This document shows positions 1-5,085 of a stretch of 5,128 nucleotides of DNA, one piece after another (position 1 is the first letter of the stretch; each line of letters begins with the position of its first letter). Below the pieces are notes generated by a model that saw only the letters and a program-made list of their open reading frames with translations, was not told the origin of the DNA and did not search any database. The position numbers were made by a program, and so were the translations under genes. The DNA lies in the NCBI GenBank assembly GCA_003553305.1, contig PWEB01000255.1, forward strand, positions 1 through 5,128, given 5' to 3'. This DNA is from Syntrophomonadaceae bacterium (lineage in GTDB: Bacteria; Bacillota; Dethiobacteria; DTU022).

Positions 1-35
1 CAATAGATTTTTTGCAGCTTGTTATAAAATGTAAT

Positions 36-46
36 TTAGAATCTAA
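36..46. repeat. Small palindrome in the leader of the XRE regulator gene
   Basis: TTAGA-A-TCTAA is a perfect 5-1-5 palindrome just downstream of a possible -10 box (TATAAA at 23-28) and upstream of the ribosome binding site at 55-63. This position would suit autoregulation by the HTH protein encoded next, but the sequence is short and AT-rich, so chance is a fair explanation. The matching -35 would fall at or outside the window edge, so the promoter itself cannot be judged. Confidence 0.2.
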
Positions 47-67
47 TTCTTCAAAGAGGGGAGCAAG

Positions 68-940
68 ATGCATTTAACTAATTTTGGTTTGCTGGTCAAG
101 GAATTACGCAAAAACTGTTATGATTGTTACGGCAATAAATGGACCAGGGAAAGTCTGAGCAGAGAAATTCACCTAACCCCAGATCAGTTGGGCAGACTTG
201 AAAGAGGTAATCGTAAATATTTGGATGCCCAAACTCTTCATCTTTTGGCCAAGGCCTTTAATCTGACCGACCTTGAAAGAAAAGAATTTTTTTATGCTTC
301 TACCGGTCTAGATGATTACGAGCTTTATAATAACCAGGAACCTGATGAGCAATTAGTAAATCTAAAATATACAATCCAAAACTTACAATTTCCCGCTTAT
401 ATAATTGATGTTTATGCAGACATAATTGCCGCCAACAAAGCCCTTTTAAATTTATATCAAACAACCCCCGAAGTAATAGAATCACTCAGTCAGCACCCGG
501 TAGGATTAAATCTTGTAGGGTTCGCATATTCTTCAGATCTGTTTAAAGAACTATTAGGTTCCCGGTGGAGGAAAAGTGCAGTAATGCTCCTTCTTGAGTT
601 CCGCCGTTCGACACTACGTTACAGGCACACTGAATACTTTAAATTCATTTTTAAAAATTTGCTTACAGAAAAAAACTTTGATATAGACTGGTCCTCCAGC
701 CACAGGCATGAAGAACATTTTGATTTAACTTACGAGCACATTGAATATGAGCATCCTTTATTTGGGTATTTATCATATGTAGCCACAGAAACCATTATAA
801 ACACAAAAGCAGGGGCACTATTTCTAGTTAATTATAACCCTGCTGACTCGGACACGCTGTCAATTTTTAACAAACTGATCAGTAACCACGGCCATAAAAT
901 CCATAATCTGGGAAGCTGGCCGGAAAAAGTGATCATATAA
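68..940 (+). CDS. XRE-family transcriptional regulator with MmyB-like ligand-binding domain
   Basis: This 290-residue protein is a probable cytoplasmic DNA-binding regulator. Residues about 6-72 form a helix-turn-helix of XRE type: the first HTH helix is near WTRESLSREIHL (25-36) and the recognition helix near TPDQLGRLERGNR (37-49), followed by the usual LT-x-x-E-x-x-x-F stretch (66-75). Residues about 95-265 match the PAS-like MmyB/MLTR ligand-binding domain: P109-AYIIDVYADIIAAN (109-123), the R-rich FRRSTLRYRHTEYF segment (178-191), the HPLFGYL motif (229-235) and the final beta strand FLVNYNPAD (252-260). The ATG follows an AGAGGGGAG site at 55-63 with a short 4-nt spacer. Family members respond to small ligands, in some cases fatty-acid-like, and often control the gene beside them; the ligand and target here are unknown. 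It stands alone and converges with the DUF1295-DUF2177 operon. A CxxC pair (C17, C20) lies in the N-terminal helix region. The family call is firm; the function is open. Confidence 0.88.
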   Translation: MHLTNFGLLVKELRKNCYDCYGNKWTRESLSREIHLTPDQLGRLERGNRKYLDAQTLHLLAKAFNLTDLERKEFFYASTGLDDYELYNNQEPDEQLVNLKYTIQNLQFPAYIIDVYADIIAANKALLNLYQTTPEVIESLSQHPVGLNLVGFAYSSDLFKELLGSRWRKSAVMLLLEFRRSTLRYRHTEYFKFIFKNLLTEKNFDIDWSSSHRHEEHFDLTYEHIEYEHPLFGYLSYVATETIINTKAGALFLVNYNPADSDTLSIFNKLISNHGHKIHNLGSWPEKVII

Positions 941-945
941 ACTAA

Positions 946-973
946 CCCGGCAAGCAAATCGTGGCCGGCCGGG
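946..973 (-). terminator. GC-rich hairpin downstream of the DUF2177 gene (weak terminator candidate)
   Basis: CCCGGC at 946-951 pairs with GCCGGG at 968-973 around a 16-nt loop. An alternative small hairpin, TGGCC (962-966) with GGCCA (972-976), competes with it. Read on the minus strand it follows the DUF2177 stop and is succeeded by a T-rich but interrupted stretch (TTAGTTTAT), so it is a weak intrinsic terminator at best. The short gap 941-1016 therefore holds one candidate terminator for each of the two convergent units. Confidence 0.3.
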
Positions 974-981
974 CCAGTACT

Positions 982-1009
982 AAGATCAATAATCTTCATG
1001 ATTTTTTTT
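982..1009 (+). terminator. Probable intrinsic terminator of the XRE regulator gene
   Basis: AAGATCA (982-988) pairs with TGATTTT (999-1005) with one G-T pair, and the sequence runs into eight consecutive T at 1002-1009. A second fold, AAGAT (982-986) with ATCTT (992-996), is possible. The stem is AT-rich and weak, but the T-run and its place 42 bp after the regulator stop fit rho-independent termination. Confidence 0.45.
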
Positions 1010-1016
1010 CAATCAC

Positions 1017-1418
1017 CTAAAAGATGGTTTGACCGTACAAGAATCCCACCACAGAAAGAATTGCCGAGAATGAAGATCCCCAGACCATATCAACAGCGGT
1101 AACAGCCTTGGGCCAGCCCTCCAGAGTCGCCAGGTTACTCAAATCATAAGTGGCATAGCAAATCAAGCCAAAGAAAGCACCGGTCCATAATGCATAAAAC
1201 CAGCTGCCCTGATCAATTGCAGGCATAATTACAAAAAAGAGCAGGCCAACAATATAGAGTAGATAGAAACCAATCGCCGCAAACCAGTTAATTTTTTTTG
1301 CCATCATCGAACCCAGCTGAACCTTATAAAACTTTTTAGCTATCACTCCAATCCAGAGCATATCAATCACAAAAAATGTAATTAGTACAACCAGGTATAA
1401 TTGAATATATTGAAGCAT
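1017..1418 (-). CDS. DUF2177 family integral membrane protein
   Basis: This 133-residue protein has four predicted membrane segments (about 4-25, 46-66, 74-90 and 112-130) and almost no soluble part. The DUF2177 signature is clear: D19-x-LWxG in the first helix, CYATYDLSNLATL (87-99), W102-P103, and D110-MVWG (110-114) at the start of the last helix. Conserved acidic and aromatic residues inside membrane helices suggest a catalytic or transport role, but no activity is established for the family to my knowledge. The start is an ATG with a strong GGGGAGGT site at 1427-1434, 8 nt upstream. It is the second gene of a minus-strand operon, 32 bp after the DUF1295 stop, and has no promoter of its own that I can see. 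In other bacteria DUF2177 is often found beside DUF1295 and cyclopropane-synthase-like genes (recalled, not checked), which points to lipid modification. Length is normal for the family. Confidence 0.88.
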   Translation of the reverse strand: MLQYIQLYLVVLITFFVIDMLWIGVIAKKFYKVQLGSMMAKKINWFAAIGFYLLYIVGLLFFVIMPAIDQGSWFYALWTGAFFGLICYATYDLSNLATLEGWPKAVTAVDMVWGSSFSAILSVVGFLYGQTIF

Positions 1419-1450
1419 TGAGTTTTACCTCCCCAGATAAATTTTACTTG

Positions 1451-2245
1451 TTATTTCATCTTGATAGAACCGTACTTCTTTTTGGGTGGCCAGGGCACAA
1501 ACTTACTGGTTCTAGCAGCGTATTCCCGGTATTCAGGGTTTTTCATCATTTGCTTCTCCAGCAATGGGACCCCTGAAATAAAGAGCAGCAGAGTGGTTAT
1601 AGTAAGCGGACTGATTATGCCGGTCCAACCCAGGGGGACTGAAAGTGCCAGCAGGAATATCCCCCACCACATAGTAGCCTCACCAAAATAATTGGGATGG
1701 CGGGTGTATTTCCAAAGCCCTGATTGAATAACCTTACCCTTATTAGTTGGATTGCTCAGGAATTCAGCCAACTGCTTATCACCCAACGATTCAAAAAAGA
1801 AACCGACAACCCAGACCAGCAACCCAAAAAAATCAAGGAAATTAAGACCGGCAGCCGGATAGGCATTAATCAGGACAATCGGATATCCGATTACAAGCAT
1901 CATGACACCTTGCAGCATAAAAACCTGAAAAAATGCCCTGGGAACGACTAAATTGCCCCACTGTCCACGCCACTTGGCATAACGGAAATCTTCCGGCTTA
2001 CCCCAGTTACGGCGCACGATATGATAAGTTAATCTTACTCCCCAGATTGCAACAAGCAGGGTGACCAGCAAATTCCTCGCGGCAAAGGAGCCTTCAAGAA
2101 AAAGCGTAGCAAGTGCAATAACCACAAAACCGGCACCCCAGCCCATATCAACTATGGAATTGTTTTTGATTATCGTAGCTACAATAAAAAATGCCAGAAA
2201 ATAAAGAAAAACAATTAAAACCGTTTGCATTAAAAGCTCAGTCAT
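1451..2245 (-). CDS. DUF1295 family membrane protein, steroid 5-alpha-reductase-like
   Basis: This 264-residue polytopic membrane protein belongs to DUF1295, a relative of the C-terminal domain of steroid 5-alpha-reductases and of isoprenylcysteine methyltransferases. Motifs in order: SIVDMGWG (30-37), WGVRL plus EDFRYAKWR (68-93), FFFESLGDKQLAEF (149-162), the hallmark GLWKYTRHPNYFGE (176-189) followed by WWG (193-195), and the C-terminal PLLEKQMMKNPEYREY (227-242) ending in FVPWPPK. About six membrane segments are likely. By homology the HPNYFGE region binds a nicotinamide or similar cofactor; the substrate is unknown and may be a lipid. I place the start at the ATG at 2245. A GTG four codons upstream (2257) is open, but it lies inside the AAGGTGAG ribosome binding site (2253-2260), which has an ideal 7-nt spacing to the ATG. 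It is the first gene of an operon with DUF2177. The promoter is at 2312-2341. Confidence 0.9.
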   Translation of the reverse strand: MTELLMQTVLIVFLYFLAFFIVATIIKNNSIVDMGWGAGFVVIALATLFLEGSFAARNLLVTLLVAIWGVRLTYHIVRRNWGKPEDFRYAKWRGQWGNLVVPRAFFQVFMLQGVMMLVIGYPIVLINAYPAAGLNFLDFFGLLVWVVGFFFESLGDKQLAEFLSNPTNKGKVIQSGLWKYTRHPNYFGEATMWWGIFLLALSVPLGWTGIISPLTITTLLLFISGVPLLEKQMMKNPEYREYAARTSKFVPWPPKKKYGSIKMK

Positions 2246-2311
2246 TTTTACACTCACCTTTCTTTATTCAGATATTTTACTAATCCAACAACTTTACATC
2301 TCCATATTCTA

Positions 2312-2341
2312 ATTATATGCTTTGCTGCATGATCTCTGCAA
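2312..2341 (-). promoter_or_regulatory. Sigma-A-type promoter of the DUF1295-DUF2177 operon
   Basis: On the minus strand, TTGCAG (2336-2341) and a perfect TATAAT (2312-2317) are 18 nt apart. Transcription would start near 2305, giving a leader of about 60 nt before the ATG at 2245. No terminator or riboswitch-like fold is evident in that leader. Confidence 0.7.
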
Positions 2342-2342
2342 G

Positions 2343-2357
2343 TAATAATTGTTATTA
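2343..2357. repeat. Perfect palindrome between the divergent DUF1295 and DUF116 genes
   Basis: TAATAA-TTG-TTATTA is a perfect 6-3-6 inverted repeat. It lies immediately upstream of the -35 box of the DUF1295 promoter and in the region shared with the divergent DUF116 gene, a place where an activator or repressor could act on both. TGC (2337-2339) and GCA (2358-2360) extend the symmetry after a 3-nt bulge. The AT-rich content makes a chance origin plausible. Confidence 0.3.
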
Positions 2358-2369
2358 GCACAAAAGTAG

Positions 2370-2400
2370 TTTCATATTAATGAGCTCCTTATGATAAAAT
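2370..2400 (+). promoter_or_regulatory. Weak promoter candidate for the DUF116 gene
   Basis: TTTCAT (2370-2375) and an AT-rich -10 region around GATAAAAT (2393-2400) give a spacer of 17-19 nt depending on register. The match is poor at -35, so this is only the best candidate in the divergent gap 2246-2451. A promoter must exist here because the gene upstream points the other way. A tight small hairpin (AGAGC/GCTCT at 2404-2414) follows. Confidence 0.3.
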
Positions 2401-2451
2401 AAGAGAGCGGCTCTAAATTGCATTAAAAAATAAAAAGGAGGAAAGCAAATA

Positions 2452-3216
2452 TTGGCAACCCCTAAGCGCCTTTTCTTAGGCTTATTTTTACTATTTACAG
2501 TTATATTAATTTTATCACTGGCTCTCCTGGCTTATTTCTTTATGCAGCCTGAAGCCCAGATATTTCAGTACGCTCTCTTGTTTATTCTAATTGCCCTTTC
2601 TATCATAGCCGCTGCTTCACTCATGGCTTTAAGCCTGGCCACAGTCTCCCTGCTCCGGGGAGCACCTCCGCCTGCTTTAAGCCGGATGGTCAAAAAAATA
2701 ATTGTTTTCCTATTCCCGATTATTGTCCAGCTAGGAAAATTACTTAATGTTGCCCAGGAAAAAGTTCAGGGATCTTTCATCGGGGTCAACAACAGGTTGG
2801 TTGAAGTTAATAACCAGAAGGTGGCCTCACAAAAACTACTGGTCCTGCTTCCTCACTGTCTGCAAGATGAAGACTGCCCACACAAAATCACCCTTGACCC
2901 TTTTAACTGCAAACGCTGCGGAAAATGTCCCATTGACAACCTTTTATCACTGGCAGAAAAATGGCAAGTCAATGTCCACGTAGTAACCGGGGGAACCCTG
3001 GCCCGAAGGGCGGTTAAGATGCTGCAACCAGAGTGTGTTTTGGCTGTAGCATGCGAAAGGGATCTCTCCAGCGGGATCGTGGACAGCTATCCGCTGCCCG
3101 TGTGGGGTGTATTAAACGAAAGGCCGATGGGGCCGTGCCGCAATACCAGGGTATCCCTCCAAGCATTAGAAGAAAAACTGGAAGAGATTTTGGGCAGCAA
3201 TGCTCATAATAATTAA
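2452..3216 (+). CDS. DUF116 family protein, membrane-anchored and cysteine-rich
   Basis: This 254-residue protein has two N-terminal membrane segments (about 7-31 and 38-67), an amphipathic linker (75-125) and a C-terminal DUF116 domain (about 128-245). The domain holds eight cysteines: C136 and C142, the triad C153-x2-C156-x2-C159 in NCKRCGKCPI, C195 and C201 (ECVLAVACERDL), and C229 (GPCRNTRV). Other conserved pieces are VVTGGTLARR (177-186) and PVWGVLNERP (216-225). The spacing suggests an iron-sulfur or zinc site, which is inference; I know of no established biochemical role for DUF116. The start is TTG with AAGGAGG at 2435-2441, 10 nt upstream; no in-frame ATG lies before residue 31, and a later start would remove the first membrane segment. 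As recalled, the gene lies next to fmt and def in many Clostridia; here it is alone, divergent from DUF1295 and convergent with fabI. The family call is firm. Confidence 0.88.
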   Translation: MATPKRLFLGLFLLFTVILILSLALLAYFFMQPEAQIFQYALLFILIALSIIAAASLMALSLATVSLLRGAPPPALSRMVKKIIVFLFPIIVQLGKLLNVAQEKVQGSFIGVNNRLVEVNNQKVASQKLLVLLPHCLQDEDCPHKITLDPFNCKRCGKCPIDNLLSLAEKWQVNVHVVTGGTLARRAVKMLQPECVLAVACERDLSSGIVDSYPLPVWGVLNERPMGPCRNTRVSLQALEEKLEEILGSNAHNN

Positions 3217-3245
3217 CGCTCCCTCGTTTAAGTCCCCATTATATG
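3205..3245. other. Convergent gene junction with an imperfect inverted repeat and no T-run
   Basis: The DUF116 stop (3214-3216) and the fabI stop (3228-3230) leave 11 bp between them. CATAATAAT (3205-3213) can pair with ATTATATG (3238-3245) with one bulged base, and AACG (3215-3218) with CGTT (3225-3228) inside it. The fold is AT-rich, spans both gene ends and has no T-run on either side, so neither transcript has an evident intrinsic terminator here. Confidence 0.3.
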
Positions 3246-4007
3246 ATATCCGCAATCAGTATGAATTACACTGCCGGTTACGGCGCATGACAAATCCGAA
3301 GCAAGGAAAACAGCTGTACAGGCTACATCATCGGCGTCAGCCAGGCGGCGCAACGGAGTTCTTTCTTCCACCCCAGTCAGCAAACGGTTAAAATCTTTAA
3401 CGCCCTTCGCTGATAAGGTTTTGATCGGCCCGGCAGATACAGCATTGACGCGGATACCCAGCGGACCAAGATCGGACGCCAGGTAGCGGACACTTGCTTC
3501 CAGGGAAGCCTTGGCCACACCCATCACATTATAGTTGGTCACCACTCTTTCCGAACCCTGGAAAGTGAGAGTAAGAATACTGCCCCCTTCAGACATCAGT
3601 GGATAGAGGTACTTGGAAGCTGCGACCAGTGAATAAGCGCTGATTTCGTGAGCCATAAGGAACCCATCCCGCGAGGTATGAGCAAACATCCCTTCCAACT
3701 CTTCTTTTTTAGCATAGGCCAGACTGTGCACCGCGCCATGCAAAACACCCCACTCTTCCTGCAATGATCGAACCACAGCTTCAATATCTGAGTCCTTTGA
3801 GACATCACAGGGCAGCAACAGTGAACCGGGCATCTCTTTTTCAACCAGCCTTGCCACTTTATCTCTAAAACGATCATCTTGATAAGTAAAGGCAAGTTCG
3901 GCTCCAGCTGCAGCATAAGCTTTTGCAATCGCCCAGGCGATGCTGCGTTGATTGGCTACTCCCATAATTAATATTTTTTTGCCCTCCAACAATTTTTCAG
4001 TATTCAT
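3228..4007 (-). CDS. fabI: Enoyl-[acyl-carrier-protein] reductase (NADH), FabI
   Basis: FabI catalyses the last step of each cycle of type II fatty acid synthesis, reducing trans-2-enoyl-ACP to acyl-ACP in the cytoplasm. The 259-residue length is typical. It is a short-chain dehydrogenase-fold protein with the FabI-type nucleotide motif G16-VANQRS22-IAW, the C67-D68-V69 adenine site, H94-SLAYA, the catalytic Y159-x6-K166 (NYNVMGVAK) and the diagnostic substrate-loop sequence AGPIKTLSAKGVKDF (192-206). Two residues stand out. F149 occupies the position of E. coli Tyr146, as in mycobacterial InhA. A97 replaces E. coli Gly93, as I recall for Bacillus subtilis FabI; Gly93 changes affect triclosan binding in E. 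coli. The ATG has only a distant AAAGGTG site (4019-4025, 11 nt), and a stop codon three codons upstream excludes an earlier start. It is transcribed alone, insulated from the upstream FMN gene by the terminator at 4181-4226. No other fab gene is in the window. Confidence 0.96.
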   Translation of the reverse strand: MNTEKLLEGKKILIMGVANQRSIAWAIAKAYAAAGAELAFTYQDDRFRDKVARLVEKEMPGSLLLPCDVSKDSDIEAVVRSLQEEWGVLHGAVHSLAYAKKEELEGMFAHTSRDGFLMAHEISAYSLVAASKYLYPLMSEGGSILTLTFQGSERVVTNYNVMGVAKASLEASVRYLASDLGPLGIRVNAVSAGPIKTLSAKGVKDFNRLLTGVEERTPLRRLADADDVACTAVFLASDLSCAVTGSVIHTDCGYHIMGT

Positions 4008-4034
4008 TATTAATCAAACACCTTTCTAGATTGA

Positions 4035-4068
4035 TAGTCTTTTAGATCAAATTTTACTAAAACTAAAA
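4035..4068. repeat. Imperfect inverted repeat in the fabI leader, operator candidate
   Basis: On the plus strand TTTTAG (4040-4045) is inverted against CTAAAA (4057-4062), and CTAAAA repeats directly at 4063-4068. The outer TAG (4035-4037) and CTA (4063-4065) extend the match after a 2-nt bulge. It lies just downstream of the proposed fabI start point. Fatty-acid genes in Bacillota are commonly controlled by repressors at such sites (FapR, FabT), but this does not clearly match either consensus as I recall them. Confidence 0.25.
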
Positions 4069-4081
4069 ATGGGTAGTTATT

Positions 4082-4109
4082 ATTTTACCACAATACATGA
4101 TTAAATTCA
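4082..4109 (-). promoter_or_regulatory. Candidate extended -10 promoter of fabI
   Basis: On the minus strand TGG-TAAAAT (4082-4090) is an extended -10 element with a weak TGAATT at -35 (4104-4109), 16 nt away. Transcription would begin near 4075, leaving a leader of about 70 nt that contains the inverted repeat at 4035-4068. The terminator upstream means fabI needs a promoter in this gap; this is the best one I see. The rest of the 276-bp gap 4008-4283 shows no other feature apart from that terminator. Confidence 0.4.
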
Positions 4110-4180
4110 GGAGTAATTAAAAGAATTTATCTGTTCGTACTTGCCCTTACTATGGAAAATCAAGCCCTTTACCTGAATAT

Positions 4181-4226
4181 AAAAAAGTGGTGTTTTCGCT
4201 AAATCAACGCTAACACCACTTTTTTT
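4181..4226. terminator. Strong bidirectional intrinsic terminator
   Basis: AAAAAAGTGGTGTT (4181-4194) pairs perfectly with AACACCACTTTTTT (4212-4225) to give a 14-bp stem with a 17-nt loop. The GTGGTGTT core is flanked by A and T tracts, so either strand yields a hairpin followed by a U-run. On the minus strand it lies 58 bp after the stop of the FMN-binding lipoprotein gene and separates it from fabI. On the plus strand there is no gene just upstream for it to serve, though it would stop antisense transcription out of fabI. Confidence 0.9.
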
Positions 4227-4283
4227 CGCTTAACCGTTAGCAGATAAGTTGAAAACTAATTACCGGTCAGACAATCCTGTTTA

Positions 4284-4814
4284 CTAATAAACATATACGC
4301 CACGGTTCAAGCCGTCCCGAACAGCAGAGATAACTTTGTTTGCCCTGATCGTTGCTCCGGAAAAGCCATCGACATCTTCCACAAAGTCACCGGGTTCATA
4401 GAGGTCTACCAGAGATTCACGAATATCTTTGCCTTCCAGGTATTCTAAGATTTGAAAATGCTGATCTTTAAGAGCCTCGGTAGCTGAATCTTCCGGTTCT
4501 AAATAGTCCATATCCCGGTGGCTTAAAAGTCGATAACCTATATCCGTAATAATATTATCTTCAAGCACAAACTGGACATTGACCTGAACAGAATCACGGT
4601 CAATAAAAGCACCGCGATAAGTTCCGTCTTCATAACTTACCTCTCCATCAGGTGGTGCGGGTACAGGCGCTGCTTCATCTTGAACCGCATCATTCTCCGG
4701 CTCTGCTTCTTCAACCTCATCATTTGCAACTTCCCCAGGAGCATCACAGCCAAAAGCGGCCAGGGAGCCCACAACCAATAGAACAAACAACATCAATAAA
4801 ACTGGTCTTTTCAT
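4284..4814 (-). CDS. FMN-binding domain lipoprotein, putative extracytoplasmic flavoprotein
   Basis: This 176-residue protein begins with a lipoprotein signal: KR, a hydrophobic core (5-20) and lipobox A20-F-G-C23, so the mature form should be lipid-anchored on the outer face of the membrane. Residues 24-60 are a very acidic, Ala/Pro-rich linker. Residues about 61-175 form one FMN-binding domain of the RnfG/NqrC type: DGTYRGAF (63-70), the strand DSVQVNVQFVLEDNIITDIGY (74-94), and GFSGAT (150-155) followed by KVISAVRDGL. By family knowledge the Thr of SGAT (T155) is where ApbE attaches FMN through a phosphoester bond. The protein would then carry electrons outside the membrane, as in Rnf, Nqr or PplA-like systems. 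No ApbE, Rnf or quinone partner is in the window, so its pathway is unknown. The ATG follows AAAAGGGG (4823-4830) by 8 nt; a nearby ATG at 4821 is out of frame. It is a single-gene unit. Confidence 0.87.
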   Translation of the reverse strand: MKRPVLLMLFVLLVVGSLAAFGCDAPGEVANDEVEEAEPENDAVQDEAAPVPAPPDGEVSYEDGTYRGAFIDRDSVQVNVQFVLEDNIITDIGYRLLSHRDMDYLEPEDSATEALKDQHFQILEYLEGKDIRESLVDLYEPGDFVEDVDGFSGATIRANKVISAVRDGLNRGVYVY

Positions 4815-4895
4815 AAAACATACCCCTTTTCTTGTTTAAATTAGCAACAGCTTTTATGGAATACTATGCCTTGCTTTTAAATTAATTCTATTAAA

Positions 4896-4924
4896 ATACT
4901 ATTATATCTTCAGCTTAAAAGCAA
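4896..4924 (-). promoter_or_regulatory. Candidate promoter of the FMN-binding lipoprotein gene
   Basis: On the minus strand TTGCTT (4919-4924) and TAGTAT (4896-4901) are 17 nt apart. A perfect TATAAT also occurs at 4901-4906 but lacks a good -35 at normal spacing. Either gives a leader of about 75-85 nt. The rest of the divergent gap 4815-5085 is AT-rich and contains the opposing promoter described separately. Confidence 0.45.
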
Positions 4925-5015
4925 TACCTTTTTTTAAATGCCTGAATGTTGTGCAAAAACCAGAGCAGGGTAAGAGTCCCTCCAATATTTTATCTAGGCT
5001 ATAATTTATAACTTT

Positions 5016-5045
5016 TTGACACAGCTTTCAAGCGCATGCTATAAT
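5016..5045 (+). promoter_or_regulatory. Perfect-consensus sigma-A promoter with extended -10
   Basis: TTGACA (5016-5021) and TATAAT (5040-5045) are both exact consensus hexamers, 18 nt apart, and TGC directly before the -10 makes it an extended -10 as well. Transcription should start near 5052, giving a leader of about 34 nt. Such a strong promoter usually needs a repressor, which fits the inverted repeat that lies over the start point. Confidence 0.88.
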
Positions 5046-5046
5046 A

Positions 5047-5064
5047 TATGCGGAATAACGCATA
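5047..5064. repeat. Operator-like inverted repeat over the start point
   Basis: TATGCG-GAATAA-CGCATA is a perfect 6-6-6 inverted repeat that begins 2 nt after the -10 box and covers the predicted +1. A third CGCAT half-site lies at 5033-5037, in the promoter spacer. Bound protein here would block RNA polymerase. The size and spacing resemble ArsR/SmtB-type operators, in agreement with the start of the gene that follows. Confidence 0.6.
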
Positions 5065-5085
5065 CGTTGATAAGGGGGATACGCT

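Noticed and set aside
300..485. Minus-strand open frame inside the XRE regulator
   Set aside because: Antisense to a well-supported regulator domain, with no start signals.
1461..1951. Two plus-strand open frames inside the DUF1295 gene
   Set aside because: Both are antisense shadows of a conserved membrane protein gene; no ribosome binding sites or family features support them.
2747..2983. Second-frame open reading frame inside DUF116
   Set aside because: It overlaps the Cys-rich conserved region in another frame, and the product resembles no family.
3200..3391. A plus-strand open frame overlapping the end of DUF116 and the fabI region
   Set aside because: It lies almost entirely antisense to fabI, has no ribosome binding site of note, and its protein is low-complexity basic sequence with no recognisable family.
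3596..3928. Alternative minus-strand frame inside fabI
   Set aside because: It is the out-of-frame shadow of fabI; the residues mirror codon bias and show no motifs.
4195..4233. Near-repeats TTCGCTAAA and TTCGCTTAA, plus CGCTAA, around the terminator
   Set aside because: Short and imperfect, partly inside the hairpin loop; not enough copies or regular spacing to be a repeat array or attachment site.
4967..4981. AGGG/CCCT mini-hairpin in the gap upstream of the terminal promoter
   Set aside because: Only 4 bp of stem, no T-run, and no gene end on the plus strand for it to terminate.
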